From: Pyrinomonadaceae bacterium
Lineage (GTDB): Bacteria; Acidobacteriota; Blastocatellia; Pyrinomonadales; Pyrinomonadaceae
Direction: 5' to 3'
DNA length: 64,000 nucleotides
Assembly (NCBI GenBank): GCA_017983495.1
Contig: JAGOBH010000001.1
Span: forward strand, 248,001 to 312,000
Both the position numbers and the translations under genes were made by a program. The notes under the pieces were generated by a model. It was not told the DNA's origin. It made no database searches and saw nothing but the letters and a program-made list of their open reading frames with translations. Below are positions 35,738 through 47,166 of the stretch, piece by piece; position 1 is the first letter of the stretch; every line of letters begins with the position of its first letter.

Positions 35738-38703
35738 CTGACGGCACGCTTGTCCTGGAGCAGCGATACCGGAAATGTTAGCTGGAACGTAGTGCCGTCG
35801 CCATTCTGGCTTCGTGCCTCGATCGAACCTGCGTGCTCCTGAATAATTCCGTAAGACACAGCCAACCCGAGGCCCGTTCCGTTGCCGACGCCCTTGGTCG
35901 TAAAGAACGGGTCAAAGACCTTTTTGAGATTTTCGGCCGGAATTCCCTCACCGGTATCGATGACCTGTACGATCACGCGATCGTCATTCTCAAAAAATGT
36001 CTTGAGCGTAATGGTGCCGCCGCTGATCATCGCGTCGCGTGCATTTAATATCAGGTTCGTAAATACCTGCTGCAATTTGCCGCCGCTGCCAGTGATAGCG
36101 GGTATCTGTTCGTCGTAATCCTTAACGATCTCGACGCTCGATTTGCGGAGCTGCGGTTCGAGCAGCTGCAGGGTGTCATTCAACAATTTGTTGATGTCGA
36201 GATCGGTAAACTCAGTCGTGCTGCCGGCACGTGAGAAATTGAGCAGGTTGCCGACGATATTGCTGGCACGATCGGTCTGACGCTGCATCTTTTGCAGCAG
36301 GGCGTGTTTGGGGTCGGTCTCGGGGATCATGCCGAGCAGCATCTGCGTATAGCTCGAAACGCCGGTCAACGGCGTGTTGACCTCGTGGGCGACACCCGCC
36401 GCCAACAGGCCGATGCTCGAGAGTTTTTCGCTCTGCTGCAGCGTTTCCTCGAGCTTGACGCGGGACGAAACGTTTTCGAGCACGATGATCGCTCCGGTTT
36501 GCTGATTTGAAACCGACCGGAGCGGTGCGACCGCAACATTCAGTATCAGCGAACGCCCGGCGGCATCATAGGTGTGCAGCTTGTAGGCGTTGCGGATCTC
36601 GGTCAGATGCCAACGCGTTTTGCCGAGAATATTTTCGAGATTGAGTGCAAAGCTGTGGTCGAAGATGTCCTCGACGACCTTGCCGACCACGTCCTCGCGG
36701 TCAAGCCCGATCATTTGTTCGAACGTCGAATTGCACCTGATGATACGGCCGTCCTCATCAACGGCAAGAAGCCCGACGTTGACGCTCTCAACGATCGATT
36801 CGTTAAACTCTTTGAGCAATGCGAGCTCTTCGGCGTGCTGATGCTGCTCCTCGTAAAGGCGGCTGTTATCGACCGCAACAGCTATATAGCCCGAAACTGT
36901 GCGAAGGATCTCGAGATCCTCGGACGACAACAGCGAACCGTCGCTTGCCCGGCCGAGACCGATGACTGCGACCATCTTGCCGCGGGCGACGCACGGAACG
37001 AAATAGTGCAGTTCCTGACGAACGATCGTCGTACCATTGCCATTCGGTGCAAACAGGTCATTATCCTGCGGATCCATCTCGTCAGCCCGCACGATGCCTT
37101 TTCCGGCGGATTTTTGCCGGATCATCGTACGGAAATCTGACGGTATTTTGAACTCTTCGCTTAGCCCGACGGATTTTGCGACACGATACATCGATTCATG
37201 TCCGGCATCCTCGAGAAAAACCGCAACCTTCTGAACATCGAGAACCTGTTTCAACCGTTCGATCAATGCCTCAAGCAGCGGATCGAGTGCCGTAGTTGCC
37301 GACAGCGTTTTGCCGAAATCCAGGAGGCCCTGGCGAAGGTCGTAGCGTTCGCCGTAAAAGAATCGATCGGCCCTTTCCTGCAGATATCGTTTTAGCGGTT
37401 CGCTGAGCAAAACGATCGCACCCATCGCAACTATCGCGATTAGGGCCCGCAGGGTGATCTCGGTCGTCGACAGATTATTGCCGACCGCCAAAAAGACGAG
37501 GCCGAGTGCAACCGCACCGATCATCATGGCGATCGCCACGGTCGTCATCGCGTAAACCAGTGCACGTCGGACGACGACATCAACGTCCATCAGACGATAC
37601 CGTACGACCGAATGGCCAAAGCTGAACGGGATGAGCGCCAGCGGCAGCGTCGTGATCGCCGTGGCAAAATTGTCGTCGCCTATCTGAACGCCAAACCGCG
37701 TCACGACCTGCATCACCAGGATCGGGACGACGGCGGCGATCGTTCCCCACATTGCCCATTTCAGGCGTTGGCGAACAACTATCTGTTTGTTCTTAAAGAA
37801 CCTCCAGATCAAAAAGCCCGCACCGATCGAAACGCCGATGACGAAATGAGCCAGCATTGCGCGGTACGTAAGGCCAAAAAGGTTATACCGGTCGGTCCAC
37901 GACGAAATCGTCTCGGCAATGCCCGTTTGGGCAAACAATGCCGGGATCAGCGAGATGGCGGCAAGCCAGACCCAAAGCACCACCGCCGGAACGTATAGAA
38001 CATAAGTTTTCCAGCGTTGGTCGTCGAATACGGTATTTCGAACCGGATATCTTATGCAGAAATGCAGAAATAGCGGTACGAATAATGCAAAGGCAAGATC
38101 GTCGACAAGCCCGATCGCCAGATCAAGGTCCTGCCCTGTCCCGATCGATCGATACGTGTGGAATACAAACGCCGCCAGACAGACCGTCGCGAAATGAATC
38201 ACGAACGGCGACTGGCTGCCCTGTTTGAACAATACAAAGATGCCGACGCCAAACCAAACGAGGCCGACTATCGACAAGAATACGATCGACGGTGTCCATC
38301 GCGGCACTGAGTCGATATTGCGAAGATCGGCGAAATAGTAATTGTCAGCGAATGAGTATGATGGCTTTTGATAAAAATAGGTGAGATTTCCGTCGACGCC
38401 CGCCGCGTCAAGGTACATATGAACATCTGCAACGGACGTGATCTCTTCGGTCTTATCGTCGCTGTCGAGACCGATACCGATCAACTTGTCACCGACCGCG
38501 ATGCCGGCTCGTGAACCGGCGAAACCCGGTTTTACGGCTTCGGCGAAGATGCCGTCAGAACGCTGGACCCACGTTACGCCGTCGGTCGGAGGCAGTTTCT
38601 GAAAGCCCCGTTGGGAAAGGTTAAGCGCTCCGCCGGCCACCAGCAGAAATGCGGATAACAGCCATATCAAGCTCCAGCTTGTAAGAAACTTTCCTTTCAT
38701 CAA
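35734..38703 (-). CDS. Large membrane PDZ-GAF-PAS histidine kinase
   Basis: A 989-residue sensor kinase. An N-terminal membrane helix is followed by a periplasmic PDZ-like domain ([18 protein letters not shown]), then a block of about seven to nine helices (residues 130-430), a GAF domain (about 480-640), a PAS domain ([20 protein letters not shown]) and HisKA/HATPase with H-box [16 protein letters not shown]-box LNARDAM, G1 DTGEGIP and [14 protein letters not shown]. No response regulator is adjacent, so its partner is elsewhere. The PDZ plus multi-helix sensor suggests it monitors the envelope or a membrane ligand. Confidence 0.86.
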   Translation of the reverse strand: MMKGKFLTSWSLIWLLSAFLLVAGGALNLSQRGFQKLPPTDGVTWVQRSDGIFAEAVKPGFAGSRAGIAVGDKLIGIGLDSDDKTEEITSVADVHMYLDAAGVDGNLTYFYQKPSYSFADNYYFADLRNIDSVPRWTPSIVFLSIVGLVWFGVGIFVLFKQGSQSPFVIHFATVCLAAFVFHTYRSIGTGQDLDLAIGLVDDLAFALFVPLFLHFCIRYPVRNTVFDDQRWKTYVLYVPAVVLWVWLAAISLIPALFAQTGIAETISSWTDRYNLFGLTYRAMLAHFVIGVSIGAGFLIWRFFKNKQIVVRQRLKWAMWGTIAAVVPILVMQVVTRFGVQIGDDNFATAITTLPLALIPFSFGHSVVRYRLMDVDVVVRRALVYAMTTVAIAMMIGAVALGLVFLAVGNNLSTTEITLRALIAIVAMGAIVLLSEPLKRYLQERADRFFYGERYDLRQGLLDFGKTLSATTALDPLLEALIERLKQVLDVQKVAVFLEDAGHESMYRVAKSVGLSEEFKIPSDFRTMIRQKSAGKGIVRADEMDPQDNDLFAPNGNGTTIVRQELHYFVPCVARGKMVAVIGLGRASDGSLLSSEDLEILRTVSGYIAVAVDNSRLYEEQHQHAEELALLKEFNESIVESVNVGLLAVDEDGRIIRCNSTFEQMIGLDREDVVGKVVEDIFDHSFALNLENILGKTRWHLTEIRNAYKLHTYDAAGRSLILNVAVAPLRSVSNQQTGAIIVLENVSSRVKLEETLQQSEKLSSIGLLAAGVAHEVNTPLTGVSSYTQMLLGMIPETDPKHALLQKMQRQTDRASNIVGNLLNFSRAGSTTEFTDLDINKLLNDTLQLLEPQLRKSSVEIVKDYDEQIPAITGSGGKLQQVFTNLILNARDAMISGGTITLKTFFENDDRVIVQVIDTGEGIPAENLKKVFDPFFTTKGVGNGTGLGLAVSYGIIQEHAGSIEARSQNGDGTTFQLTFPVSLLQDKRAVS

Positions 38704-38965
38704 AAGAACGCGGACTTCACCAACAATTATTCAACGCAAAATTCGTACCAATAAATATTGCCGCTCGTCGGCGTTAAGTTCCTTTGGATAAACCAATTTA
38801 AACAAGCTGTCTGTGTTGTAGCCGGATCCTCCTGAACCATTGCCCTTATTCATCTTTTTGCTCAACAATCCGAGATTTTGGACAAAAAAATATGCCGACG
38901 GAGAACGTTTCTTTCACAGAGAATTGGACACTTCCCTGTGAGATTCCGATTCTCGGTGGCACTAA

Positions 38966-40714
38966 TTAGAATCTGACCAAGATGCCGCCTCGCAGCATGC
39001 GACGCTGAGCATTGATCCTTAAACTGCCTGATTCGCCAAAAACACCAGTTTGCGAATCGAAAATATTGCGGGCATCAACCACGGCCTCAGCTCTGAACGG
39101 CAAGCCGAGCGTCGGCAGATTTTGCGTGACCAGCATGCTCAGGCCCGGATCGTATATAGCGAGCCGGCCCTTGAATGGATCGATCGCAAAAACCGTCGCC
39201 TGTGACGACAGGCGGAACACGGTCTTGACGCTGGTACCGGTTTTCAGATCGGCGGCAACCTGGGCAAAGAACGACTGAAATATCGCGTTCTCAAAGATCT
39301 CGTTCGGCTCGGTAATAGCCGAGGCTGAAATTCGCTGGCCGTTACCGAACGAATATCCGGCCGCCGTGCTAAAGATACCGCTGAGACGCCGGTTGTAAAC
39401 GACCCTGAATCCTTGTGTGCGGCCCTGCTGGTCGGCGACAAAATCGCCAAAGGCACCCGTGACCAACGTGTCGAAGGGAACACTGTTGAGTCCGACACCG
39501 CGGCCGAACGTAGTGTCGACGAAGGCGTTCGCCTCAATGCTGGAGCGGCTATCGAGAATTCGCTCGATACCAAATTCCAGACGATTGCTGCGGTTCATGC
39601 GTGGTTTTCCGTTCTCGATCACAAGGTCATCGACCGAGACCGGATCGCGAAATATCACGGCAGCATCTTCAAGCTCGACCGCCCTTGACCATGTGCGATC
39701 ATCGGTCTGGCTGGTAAACGCGGTTCTGACGCGGGTCTTAGCGTCGACGTCAAACTGAAGCCCGAGTCGGGGGCTGAGCGAAAAATCGCTGCCCGCACCG
39801 ACAAAGCGTGAATAGTCGAGGCCGTATACGAAAATAACGCCTTCGCGAACCTTCCATTCATCGGAGGTTTGAAATGAAAACTGGCCTAGTGCCCGTTCTT
39901 CGCCGCCGATGGCGACGGAGCCAAGATTGCCGAAAGCTGAGTTAATGCGGATCTGATGCTTATCGTTCGGGCGAAACTTTAATTCACCCTCAAACCGCAG
40001 CGGTGCGTTTCGCCCTTTGCCTAATTGGCCCGCAATGACAAACTCAGCGCTTTCGTTGATCGGCGTCAGGGCAGCAAAATTGACTCCGCCGTAGTTACCG
40101 CTTCGCGTTCCGGCAAAGTAAGTTTCAAGTACCGCCTGGCCGCGGCGGCCGCTTTTTTCGACGTCGTCAGTCTGTTCATTAAGGACATCGTCAGCAGCGA
40201 TCGCGTTCTCATCGACCGGAGCTTCACCTTTCTGATTTTGGTAGATCGATCGCTGGCTCTGTGCCGCGCGGATACGCCATTTCGAGCTGTTTCGGTCGAG
40301 CCGCTTTTCCGGAAGCGTGTTGCCGCCGCCCGAACGCTCCAGACGGAAACCGTAAACGACATCCGCTGTTTTATTGACCTGAACGTCAGACAGCGTCACC
40401 GGATTAAAACCCTGTGCGACCGCCAAAACGGTATAGGTTCCCGGCATTATCTTAGCCAGAAAACTGCCGTCACCGGCCGAACGTACTTGTTTGAGAAGTT
40501 TTGAGGTGCCTAGCCGAAAGATCGCTACCGTCGCATCGGAGATCGGCGTCCCGCCGTCGTCGCGGACAACGCCGCGAATGATGCCGAGATTGCTGCTGTT
40601 TTCAACAACAACCGTTATGGTCGAGGCATTAGCGGTAATGACCACGGCAAAGATCATCGCCAGCGCAGCCGATGCCGTTGTTATCAACCTCTTTAGTTTG
40701 CTCTCGAACCCCAT
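38966..40714 (-). CDS. Outer-membrane beta-barrel with CarboxypepD_reg domain
   Basis: A 582-residue exported protein. After a signal peptide (LITTASAALAMIFAVVITANA) comes a carboxypeptidase-regulatory domain (IRGVVRDDGGTPISDATVAI to GFRLERS), a poorly conserved Gln/Asn/Ser linker (residues 160-215), and then alternating beta strands to a C-terminal aromatic (LRGGILVRF), as in TonB-type barrels. There is no clear TonB plug, and the size is less than half of the Oar-like receptor at 5638, so it may be a reduced receptor or porin. The frame is open to 40795; ATG 40714 (MGFESKLKRLITT) fits the signal peptide. Confidence 0.75.
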   Translation of the reverse strand: MGFESKLKRLITTASAALAMIFAVVITANASTITVVVENSSNLGIIRGVVRDDGGTPISDATVAIFRLGTSKLLKQVRSAGDGSFLAKIMPGTYTVLAVAQGFNPVTLSDVQVNKTADVVYGFRLERSGGGNTLPEKRLDRNSSKWRIRAAQSQRSIYQNQKGEAPVDENAIAADDVLNEQTDDVEKSGRRGQAVLETYFAGTRSGNYGGVNFAALTPINESAEFVIAGQLGKGRNAPLRFEGELKFRPNDKHQIRINSAFGNLGSVAIGGEERALGQFSFQTSDEWKVREGVIFVYGLDYSRFVGAGSDFSLSPRLGLQFDVDAKTRVRTAFTSQTDDRTWSRAVELEDAAVIFRDPVSVDDLVIENGKPRMNRSNRLEFGIERILDSRSSIEANAFVDTTFGRGVGLNSVPFDTLVTGAFGDFVADQQGRTQGFRVVYNRRLSGIFSTAAGYSFGNGQRISASAITEPNEIFENAIFQSFFAQVAADLKTGTSVKTVFRLSSQATVFAIDPFKGRLAIYDPGLSMLVTQNLPTLGLPFRAEAVVDARNIFDSQTGVFGESGSLRINAQRRMLRGGILVRF

Positions 40715-40815
40715 AAAATGGCTATTCCCAGTAACTTTGGTATTTTGTTCGCTAATTGCAAGTCTGTCAAGTTTTGAGATTGCCGGTTGTACCACGGTAT
40801 GATGCGCATTGCCTT

Positions 40816-40843
40816 GACAAAGTTTGCCCTTAGGCTAGAATAA
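40816..40843 (+). promoter_or_regulatory. Promoter of tRNA-Ser
   Basis: TTGACA (40816-40821), 16 bases, then TAGAAT (40838-40843), placing the start about 15 bases before the tRNA. Confidence 0.7.
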
Positions 40844-40865
40844 AAAGGTGCTTTCGGGCATAAGC

Positions 40866-40956
40866 GGAGACGTGGCTGAGCGGCTGAAAGCGGCGGTTTG
40901 CTAAATCGTTGTAGTCTTAAAAACTACCACAGGTTCGAATCCTGTCGTCTCCGCCA
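40866..40956 (+). tRNA. serT: tRNA-Ser (GCT)
   Basis: A 91-base class II tRNA. The acceptor arm GGAGACG/CGTCTCC, anticodon loop TTTGCTAAA (anticodon GCT, reading AGC/AGT), a long variable arm and T-loop GGTTCGAATCC are visible. The terminal CCA is encoded. The gene symbol is only nominal. Confidence 0.95.
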
Positions 40957-41038
40957 TCTAAATTTTAGATTTTATATCTGTGATTTTGGATTGGCCGCCA
41001 CGATTTTGTGGACGGCCTTTCTTCATTTCAAGGTTCTT

Positions 41039-42565
41039 ATGACTGTACGAGTTCGTTTTGCCCCGAGTCCGACCGGCTATCTCCATATTGGTTCCGCACG
41101 GACAGCTTTGTTCAATTATCTGTACGCCCGGCACGTGGGCGGAAAATTCCTGCTGCGGATAGAGGATACTGATATTGCACGCTCGACCGAAGAATCGACC
41201 CGTTCGATCCTTGACGGACTTGCGTGGCTCGAACTTGACCACGACGAAGAGATCGTTTTCCAGTCGGACAACGCCGACAAGCACCGTGCGACCGCGTTGC
41301 AACTGCTCGAAGCGGGCAGGGCGTATCGTGATTTCACGCCAAAGGCCGAACCGAGCGATGCCAACGTTAAAGACGCAATTAAGGAGCGTGCTCGTGCCGG
41401 ACAGGCCGAAAAGAACATGCGGAACAATCCGTATCGTGTGCTCTCGCGTGCCGAATCTGACGCCCGTGCCGCCGCCGGCGAACCGTTTGCGATCCGTCTG
41501 CTTGTAGCTGAAAGCGGCAAGACGTCGTTTAACGATGCCGTTTACGGACTGCAGGAACGCGATTACGCCGAGACCGAAGATCTCGTCTTGCTCCGCTCGG
41601 ACGGCCATCCGCTGTACAACCTGGCGGTCGTTTGCGACGACATCGAGATGGCGATCACCCATGTCATCCGTGGGCAGGATCACCTGACCAACACGCACAA
41701 ACAAGTGCTCATTTATGAGGCTCTCGGCATCACGCCGCCGACATTTGCCCATCTGCCGCTGATCATGGCTCCGAACAAAGGCAAGTTGTCCAAACGCAAG
41801 CATGGCGAGGTCGTCTCGATGACCACATACCGTGATGCCGGATTTCTGGCAGCGGCTTTTCGCAATTTTCTTGCGTTGCTCGGTTGGTCCGCAGGCGAGG
41901 AAAAAGAGATCTATACGCTCGACGAACTGGTCGAAAAATTCACGCTCGAGGGCATTCATCGCTCCAATGCGGTGTTCAATTTTACCGAAAACGATCCGCG
42001 AAAATGGACAGACGATAAAGCTCAATGGATGAATGCCGAATACATTCGTACCATGCCAGTCGATGAACTTATGCCCTTCGTTAAGCCCGAACTAAAAGCT
42101 GCAAAGCTCTGGCGTGACGAGTACGAGGACGACGACAAGGCGTGGTTTGAAAACACGATAAACCTGATTCGCCAGCGTTTCTTTACGCTCAAGGATTTTT
42201 CAAAACAAGGCCGAGCTTACTTCAGCGAAGACTACGATTTCGACTCGGCCGCGATCGAGAAGAATCTCAACAAGTTTCCCGATCTGAAAACGTGGCTGCC
42301 CGAACTCGCCGACCGGTTCGAAGCCGAATTCACCGATGACGGAACGCAGGCTGCCAGCCTGCGAGTGTTTACCGAGGAAAACATCGAAACCGTCGTCAAA
42401 GCCTTCACCGAAGAAAAAGGCACCAAACTCGGCGTCATCATGAACGGTGCTCGCACGCTCCTGACAGGTGTAGCCGTCGGCCCGTCGATGCTCTCGGTTT
42501 TCGAGACACTCGGCAAAGATAAGACTATTCTCCGGCTGCGCAGTCAGGTCGTTTGGAATATTTAG
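41039..42565 (+). CDS. gltX: Glutamate-tRNA ligase
   Basis: A class I aminoacyl-tRNA synthetase of 508 residues that charges tRNA-Glu (and perhaps tRNA-Gln if a GatCAB route exists). The catalytic motifs are PSPTGYLHIGSARTALFN (HIGH-like) and GKLSKRKHG (KMSKS-like), with the anticodon-binding helical domain after residue 330. The open frame runs back to 40898 across the tRNA-Ser gene; ATG 41039 (MTVRVRFAPSPTG) is the family start. It lies 82 bases after the tRNA and may be partly read through from it. Confidence 0.95.
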   Translation: MTVRVRFAPSPTGYLHIGSARTALFNYLYARHVGGKFLLRIEDTDIARSTEESTRSILDGLAWLELDHDEEIVFQSDNADKHRATALQLLEAGRAYRDFTPKAEPSDANVKDAIKERARAGQAEKNMRNNPYRVLSRAESDARAAAGEPFAIRLLVAESGKTSFNDAVYGLQERDYAETEDLVLLRSDGHPLYNLAVVCDDIEMAITHVIRGQDHLTNTHKQVLIYEALGITPPTFAHLPLIMAPNKGKLSKRKHGEVVSMTTYRDAGFLAAAFRNFLALLGWSAGEEKEIYTLDELVEKFTLEGIHRSNAVFNFTENDPRKWTDDKAQWMNAEYIRTMPVDELMPFVKPELKAAKLWRDEYEDDDKAWFENTINLIRQRFFTLKDFSKQGRAYFSEDYDFDSAAIEKNLNKFPDLKTWLPELADRFEAEFTDDGTQAASLRVFTEENIETVVKAFTEEKGTKLGVIMNGARTLLTGVAVGPSMLSVFETLGKDKTILRLRSQVVWNI

Positions 42566-42620
42566 CAAATTCGCTGCATTAATTTGGTCTTTAGCCGTTC
42601 TAATTCTACGTGAACCGCGT

Positions 42621-45374
42621 ATGAATCGAGCACCATCAAAAACCACGCCGCTATTTGCTCTCTTGATCTTGTTCTTGAGCGTGATCGGAGCTCTGGCGCA
42701 GACCGATATCGAGCAAAAACGTGCCGCCGCCAAGGCTGCGTATGACGAAGGCGGCCGGTACAATGAACAAAATACCTACCGATCCTATCAGGTAGCTCTC
42801 GAACAATACCGGCTGTCTGCGGACCTTTACAAAGAGATCGGCGACATCGGCAATTACGCCAGCTCCTTGTTGGGTGTCGGAGCAATGCTCGAACATCTCG
42901 ATGAAACGGATGCTGCGTTGGACGCCTATCTCCGAGCATTGGCAATGTTTCGTGAGGTCGGGCACAAACTGCTTGAAGCAAGAACGCTGAACAATCTAGG
43001 CGTGCAATACGAACGTCGAGGCGACAAGCAAAAAGCTCTCGAATATCACGAACTGGCTCTGCCGTTGAGAAAGATCGCCGGCGACAGGTACGGCGAATCA
43101 AACTCGCTTAACAGTATCGGATCGGTATATTTGGATCTGGGTGAACGGTCAAAGGCGATCGACTATTTTAACCGTGCATTGGCGATCCGGATCGAGATCG
43201 ACAATAAGAAAGCCCAATCCATCACGCTTTCAAATCTCGGCAGAACCTACGAAGAATTGGGTGAAAGGGAAAAGGCTCTCGAATATCTCGAACGTGCCTT
43301 GGCTTTGCGAAAGGAAGTTGGCGACCGTGGAGGTGTCGCAACCGTTCTGAATAACATCGGAATGGCGACATCCGGCCCGGGAAATGAGAAGAAAGCTATC
43401 GAGTATTTTGAACAGTCGCTCGCGATCCTGACAGAGCTTGGACTCGAGAATCGAAAAGCGACCGTTTTGGACAACATCGGCACGGTTTACTCAGAACTTA
43501 ACGAATTTGAAAAGGCTCTGGCCTATTATCGCCGGGCTCTGCCGCTTTACCGGGCAATGTCTGAAAAGGACGGCGAGGCGACTGCACTCAACAATATCGG
43601 ATTAGCCAGCGCCCGGATCGGCAACACGACTGCGGCTTTCGACAACCTGAATAACGCACTCGTTATCGCCCGTTCCGTGAGGTCTCGTCGACTCGAGGCA
43701 ATAATTCTGGGCAACCTGATGCTAGTTTCAAAACAGGTTGATCGTCTGGCCGTCGCGGTGATCTACGGTAAGCAGTGCACCGGCACCTATCAGGAATTAC
43801 GGCGTGCAATAGGCGGCCTCGACCGGTCTGTACAGGCTACTTACCTAAAAACAGTTGCGGATAATTACCGTTCCCTCGCTGATCTGCTGATCGAGCTCGG
43901 ACGCTTTGCTGAGGCCGAAGATGTCCTGCAAATGCTCAAAGAAGAGGAGTTTTCCGAATTTGTCGAGCGCGATGCCGATGAGATCAAAAGCCTCGATCGC
44001 CGTGTGAAGTTGACCGAAAAGGAAAGACGGCTGGTCGCTCGTTACACATTGCTGGCAAACCGTGCTGCCGAATTGGGCGAACAGTTCAACAAGCTGGATG
44101 AACGTAAGCGATTGCTTTCCCGACGCGAGCAAGCTCTCTCTGCCGAAGAGGAAAAGCGGTATCAGATCTTAACTGTCCAAATTGCCGATGCAAATACAGC
44201 GTTTCGCTTGTTCCTCGAGAAAGAACTGATAAACGAGCTCGGCACTGAGAATGCGAAAACGGTCGAACAGGACCGCGGGCTGCAGGACAAACTGCGTAAA
44301 TGGGGCAACGGTACCGTGGCACTTTACACGGTCATTACCGAAAACCGGTATCGCGTGATCCTGACCACGCCGACCGTGCAGGTCGACGGAAAGACCGAGA
44401 TAAATGCGGCTGTGCTCAACAAAAAGATCTTTGCCTTTCGCAAAGCCGTCGAAGATCCGAAAGTTGATCCGCGGCTATTGGGAAAAGAGATCTATGACAT
44501 TCTGATCAAACCGATAGAGAAGCAGCTGCAGGCGGCCGGGGCAAAGACCTTGGTTTGGTCGCTCGACGGAACGCTCCGCTATGTTCCGCTCGGAGCCCTT
44601 TCGCCCGACGGCAAATCATATCTCGTCGAGAAATATCAAAATGCGATAATCACGGCGAAAACGCGCGAGTCGCTGGATGATACAAGACCGGATTGGAAGG
44701 CACTCGGGATGGGCGTGTCCGAAGAACAGACGATCACGGACCCGGAAAATCCTGATCAAAAGCGTAAACTGAGCGCGTTACCCGGAACCAAGGCAGAATT
44801 GACCGCGATCGTACGCGATGACAACAACCCGAATGAAAAAGGCATTTTGAGCGGCAGACGATTTCTCGACAAGGAGTTTACGTTAAAGAATTTCACCAAT
44901 TCGCTAACGGCGGAAAATTCTGATGGAAAGCGAAAATTTACCGTCATTCATCTGGCCAGTCACTTTCAGCTCGGAAATGACTGGGAATCTTCGTATCTGA
45001 TATTGGGTGACGGCAGCCTGTTGACGCTCGAAAAGCTGATCAATTCGCCCGAGATCAGTTTTGGCGATGTCGAACTCGTAACGCTTTCGGCCTGCAATAC
45101 GGCCTCGGCTGCCGGTTTCAACGGAAAAGAGGTCGATTCGCTGGCCGGAGCGATTCAATCGAAAAGCGGCAAGGCCGTGCTTGCCACGCTTTGGGAAGTC
45201 TACGACGAAAGTACGGCGTTATTGATGACCAACTTTTATCGCATGCGAAATGAGGCTCCGATAACAACCAAGGCTGATGCCCTCCAAAAGGCGCAGAAGT
45301 TTTTGATCTCGGAAACCGAATTTTCCCATCCTTACTATTGGTCAGGATTTGTATTGATCGGAAACTGGCGTTAG
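42621..45374 (+). CDS. Secreted TPR-CHAT protein
   Basis: A 917-residue protein with a signal peptide (LFALLILFLSVIGALAQ). Residues about 55-430 hold roughly eight tetratricopeptide units (repeated ALEYxxxALxLRKxxGD and LNNIGxxY patterns). A helical region follows, and the C-terminal CHAT domain has the caspase-like dyad: His781 in VIHLASHFQLG and Cys825 in VTLSACNTAS, followed by the usual GGxxxSLxxA-like stretch (VDSLAGAIQ) and a final YWSGFVLIGNW. Such proteases are activated by partners bound to the TPRs. The export signal separates it from the cytoplasmic TPR-CHAT (Csx29) of type III-E CRISPR. It ends convergently with the Lrp gene, overlapping by four bases. Confidence 0.88.
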   Translation: MNRAPSKTTPLFALLILFLSVIGALAQTDIEQKRAAAKAAYDEGGRYNEQNTYRSYQVALEQYRLSADLYKEIGDIGNYASSLLGVGAMLEHLDETDAALDAYLRALAMFREVGHKLLEARTLNNLGVQYERRGDKQKALEYHELALPLRKIAGDRYGESNSLNSIGSVYLDLGERSKAIDYFNRALAIRIEIDNKKAQSITLSNLGRTYEELGEREKALEYLERALALRKEVGDRGGVATVLNNIGMATSGPGNEKKAIEYFEQSLAILTELGLENRKATVLDNIGTVYSELNEFEKALAYYRRALPLYRAMSEKDGEATALNNIGLASARIGNTTAAFDNLNNALVIARSVRSRRLEAIILGNLMLVSKQVDRLAVAVIYGKQCTGTYQELRRAIGGLDRSVQATYLKTVADNYRSLADLLIELGRFAEAEDVLQMLKEEEFSEFVERDADEIKSLDRRVKLTEKERRLVARYTLLANRAAELGEQFNKLDERKRLLSRREQALSAEEEKRYQILTVQIADANTAFRLFLEKELINELGTENAKTVEQDRGLQDKLRKWGNGTVALYTVITENRYRVILTTPTVQVDGKTEINAAVLNKKIFAFRKAVEDPKVDPRLLGKEIYDILIKPIEKQLQAAGAKTLVWSLDGTLRYVPLGALSPDGKSYLVEKYQNAIITAKTRESLDDTRPDWKALGMGVSEEQTITDPENPDQKRKLSALPGTKAELTAIVRDDNNPNEKGILSGRRFLDKEFTLKNFTNSLTAENSDGKRKFTVIHLASHFQLGNDWESSYLILGDGSLLTLEKLINSPEISFGDVELVTLSACNTASAAGFNGKEVDSLAGAIQSKSGKAVLATLWEVYDESTALLMTNFYRMRNEAPITTKADALQKAQKFLISETEFSHPYYWSGFVLIGNWR

Positions 45375-45805
45375 ACCTCGATAACGCGGCGCTCGACTGG
45401 TGACGACAGGACAATGGTGGTGGTCGTAATGCCATATGGCGTTAACCGATCGATGACTTGCTGAAGGTGTCCGACCGAAGCGACCGCGACCTTCATGATA
45501 AACGAGTCGCCGCCTGTACCGCGGTGACATTCGAGAACCTCGTTCGACTCTTCGGCGACCTCGATTATGTGACTGTAATCGACACCGGTGATGCTCATTC
45601 GGACAAATGCGGTGATCGGCAACCCGACCTTGGCGGTGTCGATCTCGGCCCGATAGCCAGTGATGATCTTGGCGTCCTGTAGCTTGTGGACACGCTCGAT
45701 CACGGCCGGTGTCGTCAGCCCGACCCGCCGCCCGAGTTCGGCATAGCTCGTACGGGCATCAGTCTGAAGCTCTTTGAGAATTTTGCGGTCAATTTCGTCT
45801 AACAT
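45371..45805 (-). CDS. Lrp/AsnC family regulator
   Basis: A 144-residue regulator: an N-terminal winged helix-turn-helix (LDEIDRKILKELQTDARTSY, then ELGRRVGLTTPAVIERVHKL) and a C-terminal RAM domain that binds amino acids (FVRMSITGVDYSHIIE; GTGGDSFIMKVAV). The frame is open to 45838, but ATG 45805 (MLDEIDRKI) is the usual start. It is divergent from the phenylalanine hydroxylase gene across an AT-rich 200-base region, so control of aromatic amino-acid breakdown in response to Phe or Tyr is likely but inferred. Confidence 0.87.
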   Translation of the reverse strand: MLDEIDRKILKELQTDARTSYAELGRRVGLTTPAVIERVHKLQDAKIITGYRAEIDTAKVGLPITAFVRMSITGVDYSHIIEVAEESNEVLECHRGTGGDSFIMKVAVASVGHLQQVIDRLTPYGITTTTIVLSSPVERRVIEV

Positions 45806-46008
45806 ATTCTGATCCTGCTGGAACCCGAGATCGGGCACAACACATTATAAAGTTCGGCTCGCAAAGAAACTAATATTCTAAAGCAATATGACCAGATTAA
45901 CTAAACATTCTTATTCAAACATTCTATGGATTTCATTACAATTAGTTATTTCAAGTTAACCCTGACCGATAGTTGCTCATCTAAAGTATGCAAGGAGCTA
46001 CCCTAACG

Positions 46009-46917
<909 letters not shown>

Positions 46918-46971
46918 ATGTCAGAACCGGGAGCTATAGCGACTGGGTTCTTTGAGCGTTAGAATTTAGTC

Positions 46972-47139
46972 ATGATTGGTGAAGCCGAATACGAAAAACT
47001 AGTTGCCAAGCTCGACGACCTCGTCGATCAAGTCGGTGAGGCCGAGTCGCATACGCTTGCTTCGATGATGGGTGTTTTGTCGGCTCTAATTGAAGATTAC
47101 GAGAATGTGAACGTGCCAGAATTGGCTTTGAAGAACTGA
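46972..47139 (+). CDS. Mini HigA-like antitoxin domain
   Basis: A 55-residue product (MIGEAEYEKLVAKLDDLVDQ, then HTLASMMGVLSALIEDYENV). It resembles the N-terminal segment of HigA-type antitoxins (T/EAEYExxLxxIxxL...LxxLxxLIExYE), but the helix-turn-helix that should follow is missing; the frame stops after ELALKN. No HigB toxin is beside it. It could be a remnant or a free-standing small protein. Confidence 0.6.
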   Translation: MIGEAEYEKLVAKLDDLVDQVGEAESHTLASMMGVLSALIEDYENVNVPELALKN

Positions 47140-47166
47140 GCCTCGGCGAACGAAGCTTAGGAATTT

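Noticed and set aside
38704..38965. Gap between the PDZ kinase and the barrel gene
   Set aside because: No gene, tRNA or strong hairpin was found; it likely holds only the kinase promoter.
40898..41038. N-terminal extension of gltX
   Set aside because: It overlaps tRNA-Ser, and the family start is at 41039.
40958..42025. 355-codon open frame on the minus strand
   Set aside because: It lies antisense to gltX, has no family features, and arises from gltX codon bias.
42621..45374. Link of TPR-CHAT to a type III-E CRISPR system
   Set aside because: No Cas gene or array is nearby, and a signal peptide is present.
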